A DNA stretch of 54,967 nt, taken from the NCBI GenBank assembly GCA_947258985.1, contig CAMYKI010000023.1:1-54967 (forward strand). The letters run 5' to 3'. This stretch comes from an uncultured Acidimicrobiaceae bacterium. Lineage in GTDB: Bacteria; Actinomycetota; Acidimicrobiia; Spongiisociales; UBA5794. Under the pieces are notes generated by a model. The model was not told the DNA's origin, did not search any database, and saw only the letters and a program-made list of their open reading frames with translations. This document shows, piece after piece, positions 33,235-41,063 of this stretch. Position 1 is the stretch's first letter. Every line of letters starts with the position of its first letter. Position numbers and translations under genes: made by a program.

Positions 33235-33499
33235 GGACGCCGCGACGTCCCTAACACCCGGGTGAAGACGCCATCGCGCGCCTTTCGGCCGGGACCGAAT
33301 CGGGCACGGATCGCACGTCCGCAGACGGCGCGACGGCTGCCAGACGGTCTTCGAGGCAGGCGCAACTAACCAGCCTTCTTGAGAGTTTCTTAACCAGAAG
33401 AGGACCTGGATCACGCTTTGCCTTGCGTCGACATCTCATGCGGCTTTCATGTGCACGTGCTAAATCTGTCGGCTGAGACAGCCGGGACAAGGAGATGCG
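33235..33499. other. 265-base intergenic region before the two-component system
   Basis: The longest non-coding gap in the window. It holds site B (33376-33394) and the response regulator's ribosome-binding site (AAGGAG, 33490-33495). A short GGACG/CGTCC hairpin follows the small zinc-finger gene (33235-33252). I see no ORF with a ribosome-binding site and no RNA gene. Confidence 0.6.
33376..33394 (+). promoter_or_regulatory. Putative OmpR-type response-regulator site B (11-bp direct repeat)
   Basis: TTCTTGAG-agt-TTCTTAAC, half-sites starting at 33376 and 33387, 11 bases apart. It lies 106 bases before the response regulator start, a position fit for autoregulation. Confidence 0.55.
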
Positions 33500-34189
33500 G
33501 TGCCCGAACAGCCGAAAAATCGGATTCTCGTCGTTGAGGACGATGGTGCGGTGCGCCGCGCGGTAGAGCGGGCGTTGACCTTTGAAGGCTACGACGTCGT
33601 CACCGCACGCGATGGAGCTGAAGCTCTCGCCATTGTGCTCAACGACAGTATTGAGGCCATCGTCCTCGACGTAATGATGCCGATCGTTGATGGTCTCGAG
33701 GCCTGCCGTCGCATCCGAGCCCGCGGTGATACAACTCCGATACTCATCCTCACCGCACGCACGGAAGTCAGCGACAGAGTGGCCGGCCTGGATGCCGGCG
33801 CCGACGACTACCTGGTCAAGCCGTTCGCCCTCGAAGAATTGCTCGCCCGGCTACGGGCTCTGTTGCGTCGCTCGTCGGGGGCCGTTGCCGAGATCATGAA
33901 GATCGGCGACCTCGTCATGGACACAGGCTCGCGCCGGGTCCACCGCGGTGATGCAGTTGTCGATCTGACGAAGACCGAGTTCGATCTGCTCGAACTGCTG
34001 ATGAGCAACGCGGGAATCGTCATCGACCGGGACACCATCTACGACCGTATCTGGGGCTATGACTTCGAGACTTCCTCGAACTCGCTCGATGTCTATGTCG
34101 GCTACCTGAGGAGAAAGACAGAGGAGGGCGGTCGACCTCGCCTCATCCAGACCGTCCGCGGAGTCGGATACGTGATTCGAGAGAACTGA
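33500..34189 (+). CDS. OmpR/PhoB-family response regulator (MprA-like)
   Basis: A 229-residue transcription regulator. The receiver domain (about 6-120) has the acidic pair in VVEDDGA, phospho-acceptor Asp57 in IVLDVMMP, the switch Thr in ILTAR and Lys in YLVKPFA. The winged-helix DNA-binding domain (about 135-228) has FDLLELLMSNAG, the recognition region SSNSLDVYVGYLRRK and the end IQTVRGVGYVIRE. GTG start with AAGGAG 4-5 bases upstream. The kinase gene overlaps its stop. OmpR-family proteins bind tandem direct repeats with an 11-base period, as found at sites A, B and C. Confidence 0.95.
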   Translation: MPEQPKNRILVVEDDGAVRRAVERALTFEGYDVVTARDGAEALAIVLNDSIEAIVLDVMMPIVDGLEACRRIRARGDTTPILILTARTEVSDRVAGLDAGADDYLVKPFALEELLARLRALLRRSSGAVAEIMKIGDLVMDTGSRRVHRGDAVVDLTKTEFDLLELLMSNAGIVIDRDTIYDRIWGYDFETSSNSLDVYVGYLRRKTEEGGRPRLIQTVRGVGYVIREN

Positions 34190-35556
34190 TGAGCTTTCGA
34201 GTCCGGATTGCCCTCATTTCGGCTGCCGCTGTCGCCATTGCGTTCACGGTGGCGGCATGGATCACGTACAGCGCGACCCAACGGGAACTCCTCGCCGAGG
34301 TCGACACCAGCCTGCGTCAGAGAATCGAACAGATAGAGCAGACAACCAACCCGCTCGAACTGATCGCGGTGCTGGGCGCCTTCGACGAGAGAGTGGCGCG
34401 GGGGCCGTTCGAAAGAGGGGTGCGCGGTTTCGACGCCATCTTCTGGCAGTTCGTTCCGAGGTTCTCGGGTCCGGCGATCACCGACTTTCCCGGCGAAGGA
34501 GGCCTGCCGTACGGACCGGGAGAACAGCAGGTGATCGACGGTGAGATCACCTCGATCGTACGAACGGTCGATGTGGGGGACGACAATCTGCGGGTCCTCA
34601 CTTCTTCCCTGCCGACCGGTGCAATCCAGGTAGCGAGGTCGCTGGAGGAGGTGGACAACAGCCTCGAAGGTCTGGGTGCGATCCTCCGCTTCTCCGCGAT
34701 AATCGGCGTTCTCCTTGCCGGTGTCGTCGGCTATCTCGTTGCCCGCGACGCCGCCCGACCCATCGGGCAGCTTGCAGGGGCTGCGGAACATGTCGCCGAA
34801 ACCCAGGAGCTGGCGTCACGGATCAATGTGGACCGGACCGACGAGGTCGGCCGTCTCGCCAACAGCTTCAACGCCATGCTGGCGGCACTCGAGGGATCCC
34901 GGCAACAACAACGCCGGCTCGTGCGTGATGCCGGTCATGAGCTGCGCACTCCGCTGACCGCCCTGAGGACGAATGTCGAGCTGCTTGCCAAGGTCGAGGA
35001 CCTCCCGGAGGAGGAGCGGGTGCAGATGATCTCCGATATCGATTCGGAGATCCAGGAACTGACCCGTCTGGTCTCAGAGCTGGTCGAGCTTGCTGCCGAG
35101 TCGCCTGTCGACAACACCGAGATGGAGGGAGTTGACCTCGGCGATGTCGCCGAGCGAGTGGCAGAGAAGTACCGCAGACGTACCGGTCGAGTTATCAATG
35201 TCTCGGTGGACGATTCCCTGGTGAACGGCAGGTTCTCGCAACTGGAGAGAGCCGTCAGCAACCTGGTCGACAATGCGGCAAAGTGGAGTCCAGAGGGTTC
35301 TCCCATCGACGTTGCCGTCGCAGAAGGCCGAGTGTCGGTTGCCGACCGCGGTCCCGGGATCGACGAGTCAGATCGACCATTTGTCTTTGATCGGTTCTAC
35401 CGGGCAACTGGAGCGCGTTCCACCCCTGGCTCTGGTCTCGGGCTTTCGATAGTCGCCAAGATCGCCGGCGACCACGATGGATCGGTCTTCGTGGGCGAGT
35501 CGGGCGCCGGAGCAGTTGTCGGGTTCGAGGTTCCGGTAATCCAATCCGGCACCTGA
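34189..35556 (+). CDS. Sensor histidine kinase (MprB-like)
   Basis: A 455-residue membrane kinase, partner of the preceding regulator (1-base overlap). TM1 is at about 6-26 and TM2 at about 162-182 (IIGVLLAGVVGYLVA), enclosing an extracytoplasmic sensor region of about 130 residues. HAMP is at about 183-235. HisKA has the phospho-His in RDAGHELRTPLTAL (about residue 249). HATPase_c shows the N-box NLVDNAAKWS, G1 VADRGPGID, FDRFYRA and G2 GSGLGLSIVAKIA. The probable signal is envelope stress, judged from the secreted protein next door and the shared site at the efflux operon. Confidence 0.94.
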   Translation: MSFRVRIALISAAAVAIAFTVAAWITYSATQRELLAEVDTSLRQRIEQIEQTTNPLELIAVLGAFDERVARGPFERGVRGFDAIFWQFVPRFSGPAITDFPGEGGLPYGPGEQQVIDGEITSIVRTVDVGDDNLRVLTSSLPTGAIQVARSLEEVDNSLEGLGAILRFSAIIGVLLAGVVGYLVARDAARPIGQLAGAAEHVAETQELASRINVDRTDEVGRLANSFNAMLAALEGSRQQQRRLVRDAGHELRTPLTALRTNVELLAKVEDLPEEERVQMISDIDSEIQELTRLVSELVELAAESPVDNTEMEGVDLGDVAERVAEKYRRRTGRVINVSVDDSLVNGRFSQLERAVSNLVDNAAKWSPEGSPIDVAVAEGRVSVADRGPGIDESDRPFVFDRFYRATGARSTPGSGLGLSIVAKIAGDHDGSVFVGESGAGAVVGFEVPVIQSGT

Positions 35557-35557
35557 G

Positions 35558-35576
35558 GTCTTAGAAGCTTCTTAGA
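35558..35576 (+). promoter_or_regulatory. Putative OmpR-type response-regulator site C (11-bp direct repeat)
   Basis: GTCTTAGA-agc-TTCTTAGA, half-sites starting at 35558 and 35569. It begins 2 bases after the kinase stop and lies 104-107 bases before the secreted repeat protein. A CATAAC -10 candidate is at 35592-35597. The centre AGAAGCTTCT is also a short palindrome. Confidence 0.55.
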
Positions 35577-35621
35577 TCCGGCAAACAGGTCCATAACGGG
35601 TGTGTCGCATCGTGGTGTTGT

Positions 35622-35683
35622 GAAGCAGACAACCTGCTTCCGGATGTGAAGCAGAAGACGTGCTTCTAGAAAGGAAGCGATGA
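35622..35683 (+). repeat. 26-bp tandem repeat / alternative hairpins in the leader of the secreted repeat protein
   Basis: GAAGC occurs at 35622, 35648 and 35674 (exactly 26 bases apart) and GCTTC at 35636 and 35662. Units 1 and 2 match at 18 of 26 positions. Hairpin 1 is GAAGCAG-acaac-CTGCTTC (35622-35640). Hairpin 2 is GAAGCA-gaagacg-TGCTTC (35648-35666). A competing hairpin 3, GCTTC-tagaaag-GAAGC (35662-35678), would cover the ribosome-binding site AAGGA (35671-35675). Confidence 0.6.
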
Positions 35684-36525
35684 TGAGGAAGAAGATCATT
35701 GCGGGGCTGGCGACCGTCGGACTCGTTGCCGGTGCCGGTGTGACTACGGCAGTGGTGTCGACTCCCGGTCTTGCCGTTGCCCAGGAGGCAGGCGATGAGG
35801 CGCCCGAAGTGCCGGGTCCCGAGAATCGCGGCGGCGGGCCGCTTGCCGGGCTAGTCGAAACCGGAGTACTCGACGAAGAAGAGGTTGCCGCCATCCACGA
35901 CGTGTTGCGCGAGCTCCGTGAGGCGGCTCGCGAGGAAGCCGGCGAAGACGAAGCAAGACCGCACCGGCGTCATCCGGTGCGCGCCGGGTTCAGGCTTCAT
36001 GAGTTGCTCGAAGACGGTGTGATCGACGCCGACGAGATCGCCGGCTTGCCAGAAGACAGTCCGGTCCTCGATCCCGAGGGCCCGTTTGCCCCGTACCTGG
36101 AAGATGGTGAGCTCACCCAGGAGGAGCTGGAGGAACTCAAGGCGACCAGGCAAGCCGAGATGGAGGAGCGTCGTGCGGAGCGAATCGCCGCAGTCACCTC
36201 AGCCCTTCAGGCATTGGTTGACGACGGCACCCTCACTGCGGATCAACTAACCGCGGTTGTGGAGGCGCTCGAAGCGGCGGCTGAGGAGCGTCCCCGACCG
36301 ATCCGTCGTGGCATGCGGGCCGGGTGGCAGATTGCCGAGCTGCTCGAAGATGGTGTCATCGATGCCGATGAGCTGGCCGGGCTTCCCGACGGCCACCCGC
36401 TGGCCGATCCCGATGGACCGGCAGCCGAGTACCTCGATGACGGGATCCTGACCCAGGACGAGCTTGCAGAGCTGCGAGCATCGCACCGTCCGCCTCGTGC
36501 CGGGTCCGAAATCGACGACGCCTGA
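35680..36525 (+). CDS. Secreted acidic protein with six LxxDGxLTxxEL repeats
   Basis: A 281-residue protein (ATG 35680, or 35683 with better spacing) with a signal peptide: KK, hydrophobic core to about 28, probable cleavage near AVAQ. It is a likely target of the adjacent two-component system. The mature chain is very acidic and carries six short helix-turn motifs starting at residues 58, 109, 139, 179, 221 and 251 (for example LLEDGVIDADEI, YLEDGELTQEEL). The units at 109-153 and 221-265 are a clear internal duplication. The DG-x-I-D-x-x-E pattern recalls half an EF-hand, but full calcium loops are absent. Function unknown. Confidence 0.8.
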   Translation: MMRKKIIAGLATVGLVAGAGVTTAVVSTPGLAVAQEAGDEAPEVPGPENRGGGPLAGLVETGVLDEEEVAAIHDVLRELREAAREEAGEDEARPHRRHPVRAGFRLHELLEDGVIDADEIAGLPEDSPVLDPEGPFAPYLEDGELTQEELEELKATRQAEMEERRAERIAAVTSALQALVDDGTLTADQLTAVVEALEAAAEERPRPIRRGMRAGWQIAELLEDGVIDADELAGLPDGHPLADPDGPAAEYLDDGILTQDELAELRASHRPPRAGSEIDDA

Positions 36526-36547
36526 CCTACCCGAGCGACGGACGAAT

Positions 36548-36580
36548 CGGGGTCCCCGCTGCGGCGGGGACCCCGCTTGT
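36548..36580 (+). terminator. Rho-independent-like terminator
   Basis: A perfect 12-bp GC stem, CGGGGTCCCCGC (36548-36559) with GCGGGGACCCCG (36564-36575) and loop TGCG, followed by CTTGT. It is placed 22 bases after the secreted protein's stop and just before the helicase promoter. The U-run is poor. Confidence 0.65.
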
Positions 36581-36592
36581 TAGCGTGGGCTC
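36581..36592 (+). promoter_or_regulatory. Leaderless-type promoter of the DinG-like gene
   Basis: TAGCGT at 36581-36586, then 6 bases, then GTG 36593. There is no ribosome-binding site, and the terminator hairpin ends only 18 bases before the GTG. Confidence 0.45.
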
Positions 36593-38572
36593 GTGGATGA
36601 TGCACTCGTAGCCGACTCGACCACCACCCTCATCGACGTCCTTGCCGCAAAGCACGACGCCGTTGAACGAGTTGGTCAGGTAGAGATGGTGGAGGCCGTC
36701 GCCGCAGCCCTGAGCATGAGGCACCACCTCGTTGTCGAAGCCGGAACCGGCACCGGGAAGTCGCTCGCCTACCTGATACCCGCCGTCCTGTCGGGGGAGC
36801 GGATCGCCATTGCCACCGCGACCAAGTCGCTGCAGAACCAGCTCGCTGATGTCGAGCTTCCGTTCTTGGACTCCCAGCTGCCGTTTCCCGTCACCTGGTC
36901 GGTCGTGAAGGGCCGCCAGTCGTACGTGTGTATGGCAAAGCTGGTCGAACGATTTGGGGCGAACCTCGATGGGGGGGGAGTCGCGGAGCTGTTCCTCGAT
37001 CCGGATGAGACTCTCGATGTGGTTGTCGAGTGGATCAGGGAAGGAGGGAGCGGCGATCGTGACGATCTCCCTGCTGCGGTCGAAGACGACGTCTGGCGTC
37101 AGGTTTCGGTGTCCGGGATGGAGTGCCCGGGGAAGGCAGGCTGTCCCCAGGGTGAGGGGTGCTTCGCAGAAGCTGCCTTGGAGGAGGCGCAGGAATCTCA
37201 GCTGACCATCACCAATCATCACCTTTATGCACTGCACCTTGCCGCCGGGAGGCGGATCCTCCCCGAACATGATGCGGTGATCTTTGATGAGGCACACAAG
37301 CTCGAGGCCGCTTCCTCCGCCGCGTTCGGTGTGGACGTGAGCGGAGGTCGGGTGACCGCATTCGCCAACAACATCCAGCGGCTGCTTCCCCCGACAGATC
37401 GAGAGTCGCTGGTTGGCGAACTCCGGGCCAGTGCCGACCGGCTTGGCGCGCTGTTTCGGGCTCTCCCCGAAGCCCGGCTCGATCCTGCTGAGGGGGAACC
37501 GGGCGATGCGATTCTCGGAGCGATCCGTGCCGTATCTCGCGCCGAAAAGGCGCTGCCCAAGGTTGACGAGGATGACGCCCGCAGTGGTGCGATCGCCAGG
37601 GTGCGCAACCAGGGCGGTCACCTCCAGGGCGATTTTGGGCTGGCGCTCGATCTTCCGGATGGGTACGTCGCCTGGGCGGAACCTCCGCGAGCTGTGGTCA
37701 GGGTCGCGCCGGTGGCGGTCGATGCATCCATTGCCATCAACCTCCTCGTGCACAATCCGACGATCTTGACGAGCGCCACGCTCACGACCGGTGGTTCGTT
37801 TGCCCCGCTGGCAACCCGGCTCGGCCTGTCATCACGCCCCATCGTCGATGATCCGGCGGCTATCGATGTCGAGGAACCTCTTCCACGGACATACGACGAG
37901 TTGCGGGTCGAGGGGAGCTTCGACTTCGCCCGGCAGGGACTGCTCTACACCGCCACGGATCTGCCGGATCCGCGTGAGGAAGATTGGAGGAGGGCAGCCG
38001 TCGCCGAAGCTCGACTGCTCGTAGAGGCCTCCGGCGGGAGGGCGCTGGTGCTGACGACCAGCTTCCGCATGATGAATCTCATGGCCGCAGGGCTCGAGGG
38101 GGTTCCATTCGAGGTGCTGGTTCAGGGAGAGCTTCCCAAGAGACAGGTACTGGCTCGTTTCGCAGCCGCCGAGACTTCGGTACTCGTGGCGACGATGGGC
38201 TACTGGGAAGGCATCGATGTACCCGGACCGACCCTCTCGCTGGTGGTGATAGATCGGATCCCGTTTCCCCGACCGGACGACCCGCTGATGCAAGCAAGGC
38301 GGGACGCGGTGCAGACGAGGGGCGGCAGCCCGTTCGACGAGGTCGACTTGCCGCATGCGACTGTGCTGCTCGCTCAGGGCTCAGGACGACTCATCCGAAA
38401 CGAGAGCGATCGCGGAGTGGTGGCCGTCCTCGATCGGCGTCTCGCCACGATGCGATACGGACAGCGGATTCTCCGCTCAATGCCACGGCTGCTGCGGACG
38501 TCCGACCGGGTGCGTGCGGTCCGATTTCTTGAAGAAGTGGCCGCCCGCCGGGACGGGGACTCGTCGTCGTGA
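36593..38572 (+). CDS. dinG: DinG/XPD-family Fe-S DNA helicase
   Basis: A 659-residue superfamily 2 helicase, 5'-to-3' on DNA, acting on R-loops and repair intermediates. Walker A is EAGTGTGKS at 49-57. Four cysteines (about 113, 178, 184, 190; YVCMAKL and ECPGKAGCPQGEGC) form the 4Fe-4S site typical of the XPD/DinG group. The DEAH box is VIFDEAHKLE. C-terminal motifs are VLTTSF, YWEGIDVPG (motif V) and QGSGRLIRNESDRG (motif VI). No exonuclease domain is fused, unlike Gram-positive DinG/exonuclease fusions. The glycerate kinase GTG overlaps its stop. Confidence 0.92.
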   Translation: MDDALVADSTTTLIDVLAAKHDAVERVGQVEMVEAVAAALSMRHHLVVEAGTGTGKSLAYLIPAVLSGERIAIATATKSLQNQLADVELPFLDSQLPFPVTWSVVKGRQSYVCMAKLVERFGANLDGGGVAELFLDPDETLDVVVEWIREGGSGDRDDLPAAVEDDVWRQVSVSGMECPGKAGCPQGEGCFAEAALEEAQESQLTITNHHLYALHLAAGRRILPEHDAVIFDEAHKLEAASSAAFGVDVSGGRVTAFANNIQRLLPPTDRESLVGELRASADRLGALFRALPEARLDPAEGEPGDAILGAIRAVSRAEKALPKVDEDDARSGAIARVRNQGGHLQGDFGLALDLPDGYVAWAEPPRAVVRVAPVAVDASIAINLLVHNPTILTSATLTTGGSFAPLATRLGLSSRPIVDDPAAIDVEEPLPRTYDELRVEGSFDFARQGLLYTATDLPDPREEDWRRAAVAEARLLVEASGGRALVLTTSFRMMNLMAAGLEGVPFEVLVQGELPKRQVLARFAAAETSVLVATMGYWEGIDVPGPTLSLVVIDRIPFPRPDDPLMQARRDAVQTRGGSPFDEVDLPHATVLLAQGSGRLIRNESDRGVVAVLDRRLATMRYGQRILRSMPRLLRTSDRVRAVRFLEEVAARRDGDSSS

Positions 38573-39795
38573 AACGGAGCGAGGCCCATGAACTGTTGAC
38601 CGGCTGCTTCCTGGCAGGGGTGGGAGCGGTAGACCCGCAGCGAGCCGTCGCCGACCACCTCGATCCGCTGCTGTTTCCGTCAACACCAACCGTGTTGGCC
38701 CTGGGAAAGGCAGCGCCGGCGATGGCCCGTGGCGCCGCCGATGCTCTTGGTGTAAATCACCTCGACGGCGTAGTGGTGAGCAACCATGTGGCTGCAATCC
38801 CCGACGGGCTACGCCTGGTCGTCGGCAATCATCCTGTGCCGGGAAGGCAGAGCCTCGAGGCCGGCGCTGCTCTGTTCGACGCGGCGCACCGGCTGGGGAA
38901 AGGCGACACCGCTGTTGTCCTCATTTCCGGTGGTGGGTCGGCTCTTGCCGAAGTGCCGGTGCCGGGTATTGGCCTCGACGAGATTGCTCGCACCAATGAG
39001 GTTCTGCTCACTTGCGGGGCGGATATTGAGCAAACGAACACCATCCGCCGCCGGCTGTCGGCATTCAAAGGAGGTGGTCTCGCCGCCGCGGCGTCTCCGG
39101 CCCGGCTGATCACCCTTGTCGTGTCGGACGTCGTCGGTGACCCCCTCGACACTATTGCGTCCGGTCCGACTGTGGCCTCCGTCGGTGCGGTCTCGGCGGT
39201 GGACGTAGTTGCCGATCTCGGTATCGCCCATCTGTTGCCGGACACAGTGATAGGCGCACTTTCGCAGCCTCCGGTCGTGTCGTCGCCCGTCCCCGACCAG
39301 GAGATCGCAGTGATTGCCAACGGCTCGGCCGCGGCGCACGCCGCCGCCGCAGCCGCTGAACGAAAGGGATTCCCGACCACCGTTGTCGACACCAGATTGA
39401 TCGGCGAGGCCTCTGTAGCCGCCGGCGAGGCACTGGAACGGGCTCGGGGAAGTGTTTCGGTCTATGCCGGGGAGACGACCGTCAATGTGGTCGGGTCCGG
39501 TACCGGAGGGCGGAACCAGGAGGCGGCGCTGGCGGCAGCGATCATCCTGGAGGGCCGGCCCGATGCCTTCTTTCTCGCTGCAGGTACCGACGGCATCGAC
39601 GGCAGCACCAATGCCGCCGGCGCCATCGCAGATGGCACCACTCTCCATCGGGCGCGGGCACTGGGACTGGACCCGGGAGGCATGCTCGATGCCAACGATT
39701 CGGGCAGCTTCTTCGCTGCTCTCGGTGACCAGATCTCCATCGGACCGACTGGAACGAATGTCGGCGACCTGTGGTTGGTTCTGCATGTGCCGTAG
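38569..39795 (+). CDS. Glycerate 2-kinase (type II, MOFRL family)
   Basis: Phosphorylates D-glycerate, usually to 2-phosphoglycerate. 408 residues with the two-domain layout. The N-terminal DUF4147 domain has VLALGKAAPAMA, VGNHPVPGRQS, LISGGGSAL and NTIRRRLSAFKGGGLA. The C-terminal MOFRL domain has GETTVNVVGSGTGGRNQEAAL and LAAGTDGIDGSTNAAGA. GTG start within the DinG stop (4-base overlap), so they share a transcript. No other glyoxylate or serine pathway gene is near. Confidence 0.92.
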   Translation: MKRSEAHELLTGCFLAGVGAVDPQRAVADHLDPLLFPSTPTVLALGKAAPAMARGAADALGVNHLDGVVVSNHVAAIPDGLRLVVGNHPVPGRQSLEAGAALFDAAHRLGKGDTAVVLISGGGSALAEVPVPGIGLDEIARTNEVLLTCGADIEQTNTIRRRLSAFKGGGLAAAASPARLITLVVSDVVGDPLDTIASGPTVASVGAVSAVDVVADLGIAHLLPDTVIGALSQPPVVSSPVPDQEIAVIANGSAAAHAAAAAAERKGFPTTVVDTRLIGEASVAAGEALERARGSVSVYAGETTVNVVGSGTGGRNQEAALAAAIILEGRPDAFFLAAGTDGIDGSTNAAGAIADGTTLHRARALGLDPGGMLDANDSGSFFAALGDQISIGPTGTNVGDLWLVLHVP

Positions 39796-39803
39796 CCGGG
39801 CCG

Positions 39804-39816
39804 TACTATCGCCGCC
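39804..39816 (+). promoter_or_regulatory. Leaderless-type promoter of the YceH-like gene
   Basis: TACTAT at 39804-39809, then 7 bases, then ATG 39817; no ribosome-binding site. Confidence 0.5.
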
Positions 39817-40440
39817 ATGAATCTGAGTGAAGACGAAGTCCGGGTCCTGGGTTGTCTCATCGAAAAGGAGATGACCACGCCCGACTACTACCCGATGACG
39901 GTCAACTCGCTGCAAGCGGCGTGCAATCAGAAGTCGAACCGGGCTCCGGTGGTCGACTACAGCGAGAGCGACGTGGTCAACGCGCTCGACGCTCTCCGCG
40001 ACAAGGGCCTGGCAAGAACTGTTCACGGCAAAGGTGATCGGGCGCTCAAGTACAAGCACGTTGCGACGGAGATTCTTGAGCTGAGCTCCCAACAGGCCGC
40101 GTTGCTTGCGGTCCTTCTGCTGCGCGGATCGCAGACAGTCGGTGAGTTGCGCACTCGAACCGGTCGCTACACGGACTTTGCCAACCTCGATCAGGTTGCG
40201 GCTGAGCTGCAATCGATGGAAATCGCCGAGGAGCCCCTCGTGGAGATGATGGTGCGCCGACCGGGAGAGAAGGAATCGCGTTACCGACACCTGGTGGGGC
40301 AGTTGGTATACACGGACGATTTTGTTGCGGTGCAAGTCGACGACAAGGACGACGACCGGGTGGCAACTCTCGAATCCGAACTGGCGACGTTGCGGGAACG
40401 TGTAGCGCGGATGGAACGTGAGCTCGGGCTCGACGACTGA
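39817..40440 (+). CDS. YceH/DUF480 family protein
   Basis: A 207-residue cytosolic protein of the DUF480 (YceH) family. The start EDEVRVLGCLIEKEMTTPDYYPMT, the stretch ACNQKSNRAPV and the later LLLRGSQTVGELRTRT are the family's most conserved parts. The fold is two winged helices, so DNA binding is possible, but the physiological role is not settled. The C-terminal 30 residues form a coiled coil (ATLESELATLRERVARMERELG). Convergent with the NUDIX gene 8 bases downstream. Confidence 0.9.
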   Translation: MNLSEDEVRVLGCLIEKEMTTPDYYPMTVNSLQAACNQKSNRAPVVDYSESDVVNALDALRDKGLARTVHGKGDRALKYKHVATEILELSSQQAALLAVLLLRGSQTVGELRTRTGRYTDFANLDQVAAELQSMEIAEEPLVEMMVRRPGEKESRYRHLVGQLVYTDDFVAVQVDDKDDDRVATLESELATLRERVARMERELGLDD

Positions 40441-40448
40441 GCCGTCCG

Positions 40449-41042
40449 CTAGGTCGGATTGATTCCGATTGATTGCAGATAGGCGATGTCTGTATCGAAC
40501 GCCAGCGGCGGGAGGGAATCCGGCGCAAAGAACCGAGCTTCCTCGGCGTCGTCGCCTGCTTGCAGGATCCCGCCGACAACTGACCCGGCGAACCAGATGC
40601 CCACTGTCAGCTTGGCGGGGTCGTGGAAGTTCGATGCGACCCAGACGGCCTCGCCGATGTCGGCCACGAGGCCGGTCTCTTCGACGAGCTCGCGGGCGGC
40701 AGCAGCGCGCACATCCTCGCCGTAGTCAACGTACCCTGCCGGTATCGACCACATGCCGGATCTGGTGGCCCCGGGTGCCCGCTTCACCAACAGGAGCCGA
40801 CCCGCGCCATCCCAGATGACGACAGCGGCACCTACGCCCGGATTGCGGAAATGGACAAATCCGCATTGCGGGCACTTATTGCGACGTGCCCCGGCAATGA
40901 TCTCCTGCGCCAGCGGCGTCGCACAGTGCGGGCAGTACTCAAACTCTCCAGGCCATTCATGTTGGTGCACCGGGCAAGTGTCCCAGGCAGCCGGGGGGCG
41001 GGCAACTACATCAGTTGATCCCCCGGCATCGGTAGGGTGCAC
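40449..41042 (-). CDS. NUDIX hydrolase with zinc ribbon
   Basis: A 197-residue hydrolase of nucleoside diphosphates linked to another moiety. A four-Cys zinc ribbon (Cys37, Cys40, Cys57, Cys60: CPHC, CPQC) precedes the NUDIX domain, as in NudC-type NADH pyrophosphatases. The NUDIX box is intact: GYVDYGEDVRAAAARELVEE then TGL. NudC's SQPWPFPQS specificity motif is not seen, so substrate is open. GTG start at 41042. The divergent flavoprotein gene begins at 41064, so the two share a very short promoter region. Confidence 0.88.
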   Translation of the reverse strand: MHPTDAGGSTDVVARPPAAWDTCPVHQHEWPGEFEYCPHCATPLAQEIIAGARRNKCPQCGFVHFRNPGVGAAVVIWDGAGRLLLVKRAPGATRSGMWSIPAGYVDYGEDVRAAAARELVEETGLVADIGEAVWVASNFHDPAKLTVGIWFAGSVVGGILQAGDDAEEARFFAPDSLPPLAFDTDIAYLQSIGINPT

Positions 41043-41063
41043 GCAACTGGAAGGGGTATTGCA

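Noticed and set aside
36527-37753. 408-codon minus-strand opening over the start of the DinG-like gene
   Set aside because: Antisense to Walker A and Fe-S coding sequence, and crosses the terminator hairpin.
38809-40335. 508-codon minus-strand opening over the glycerate kinase and YceH-like genes
   Set aside because: Spans two well-supported plus-strand genes and their gap; composition is that of an antisense shadow.
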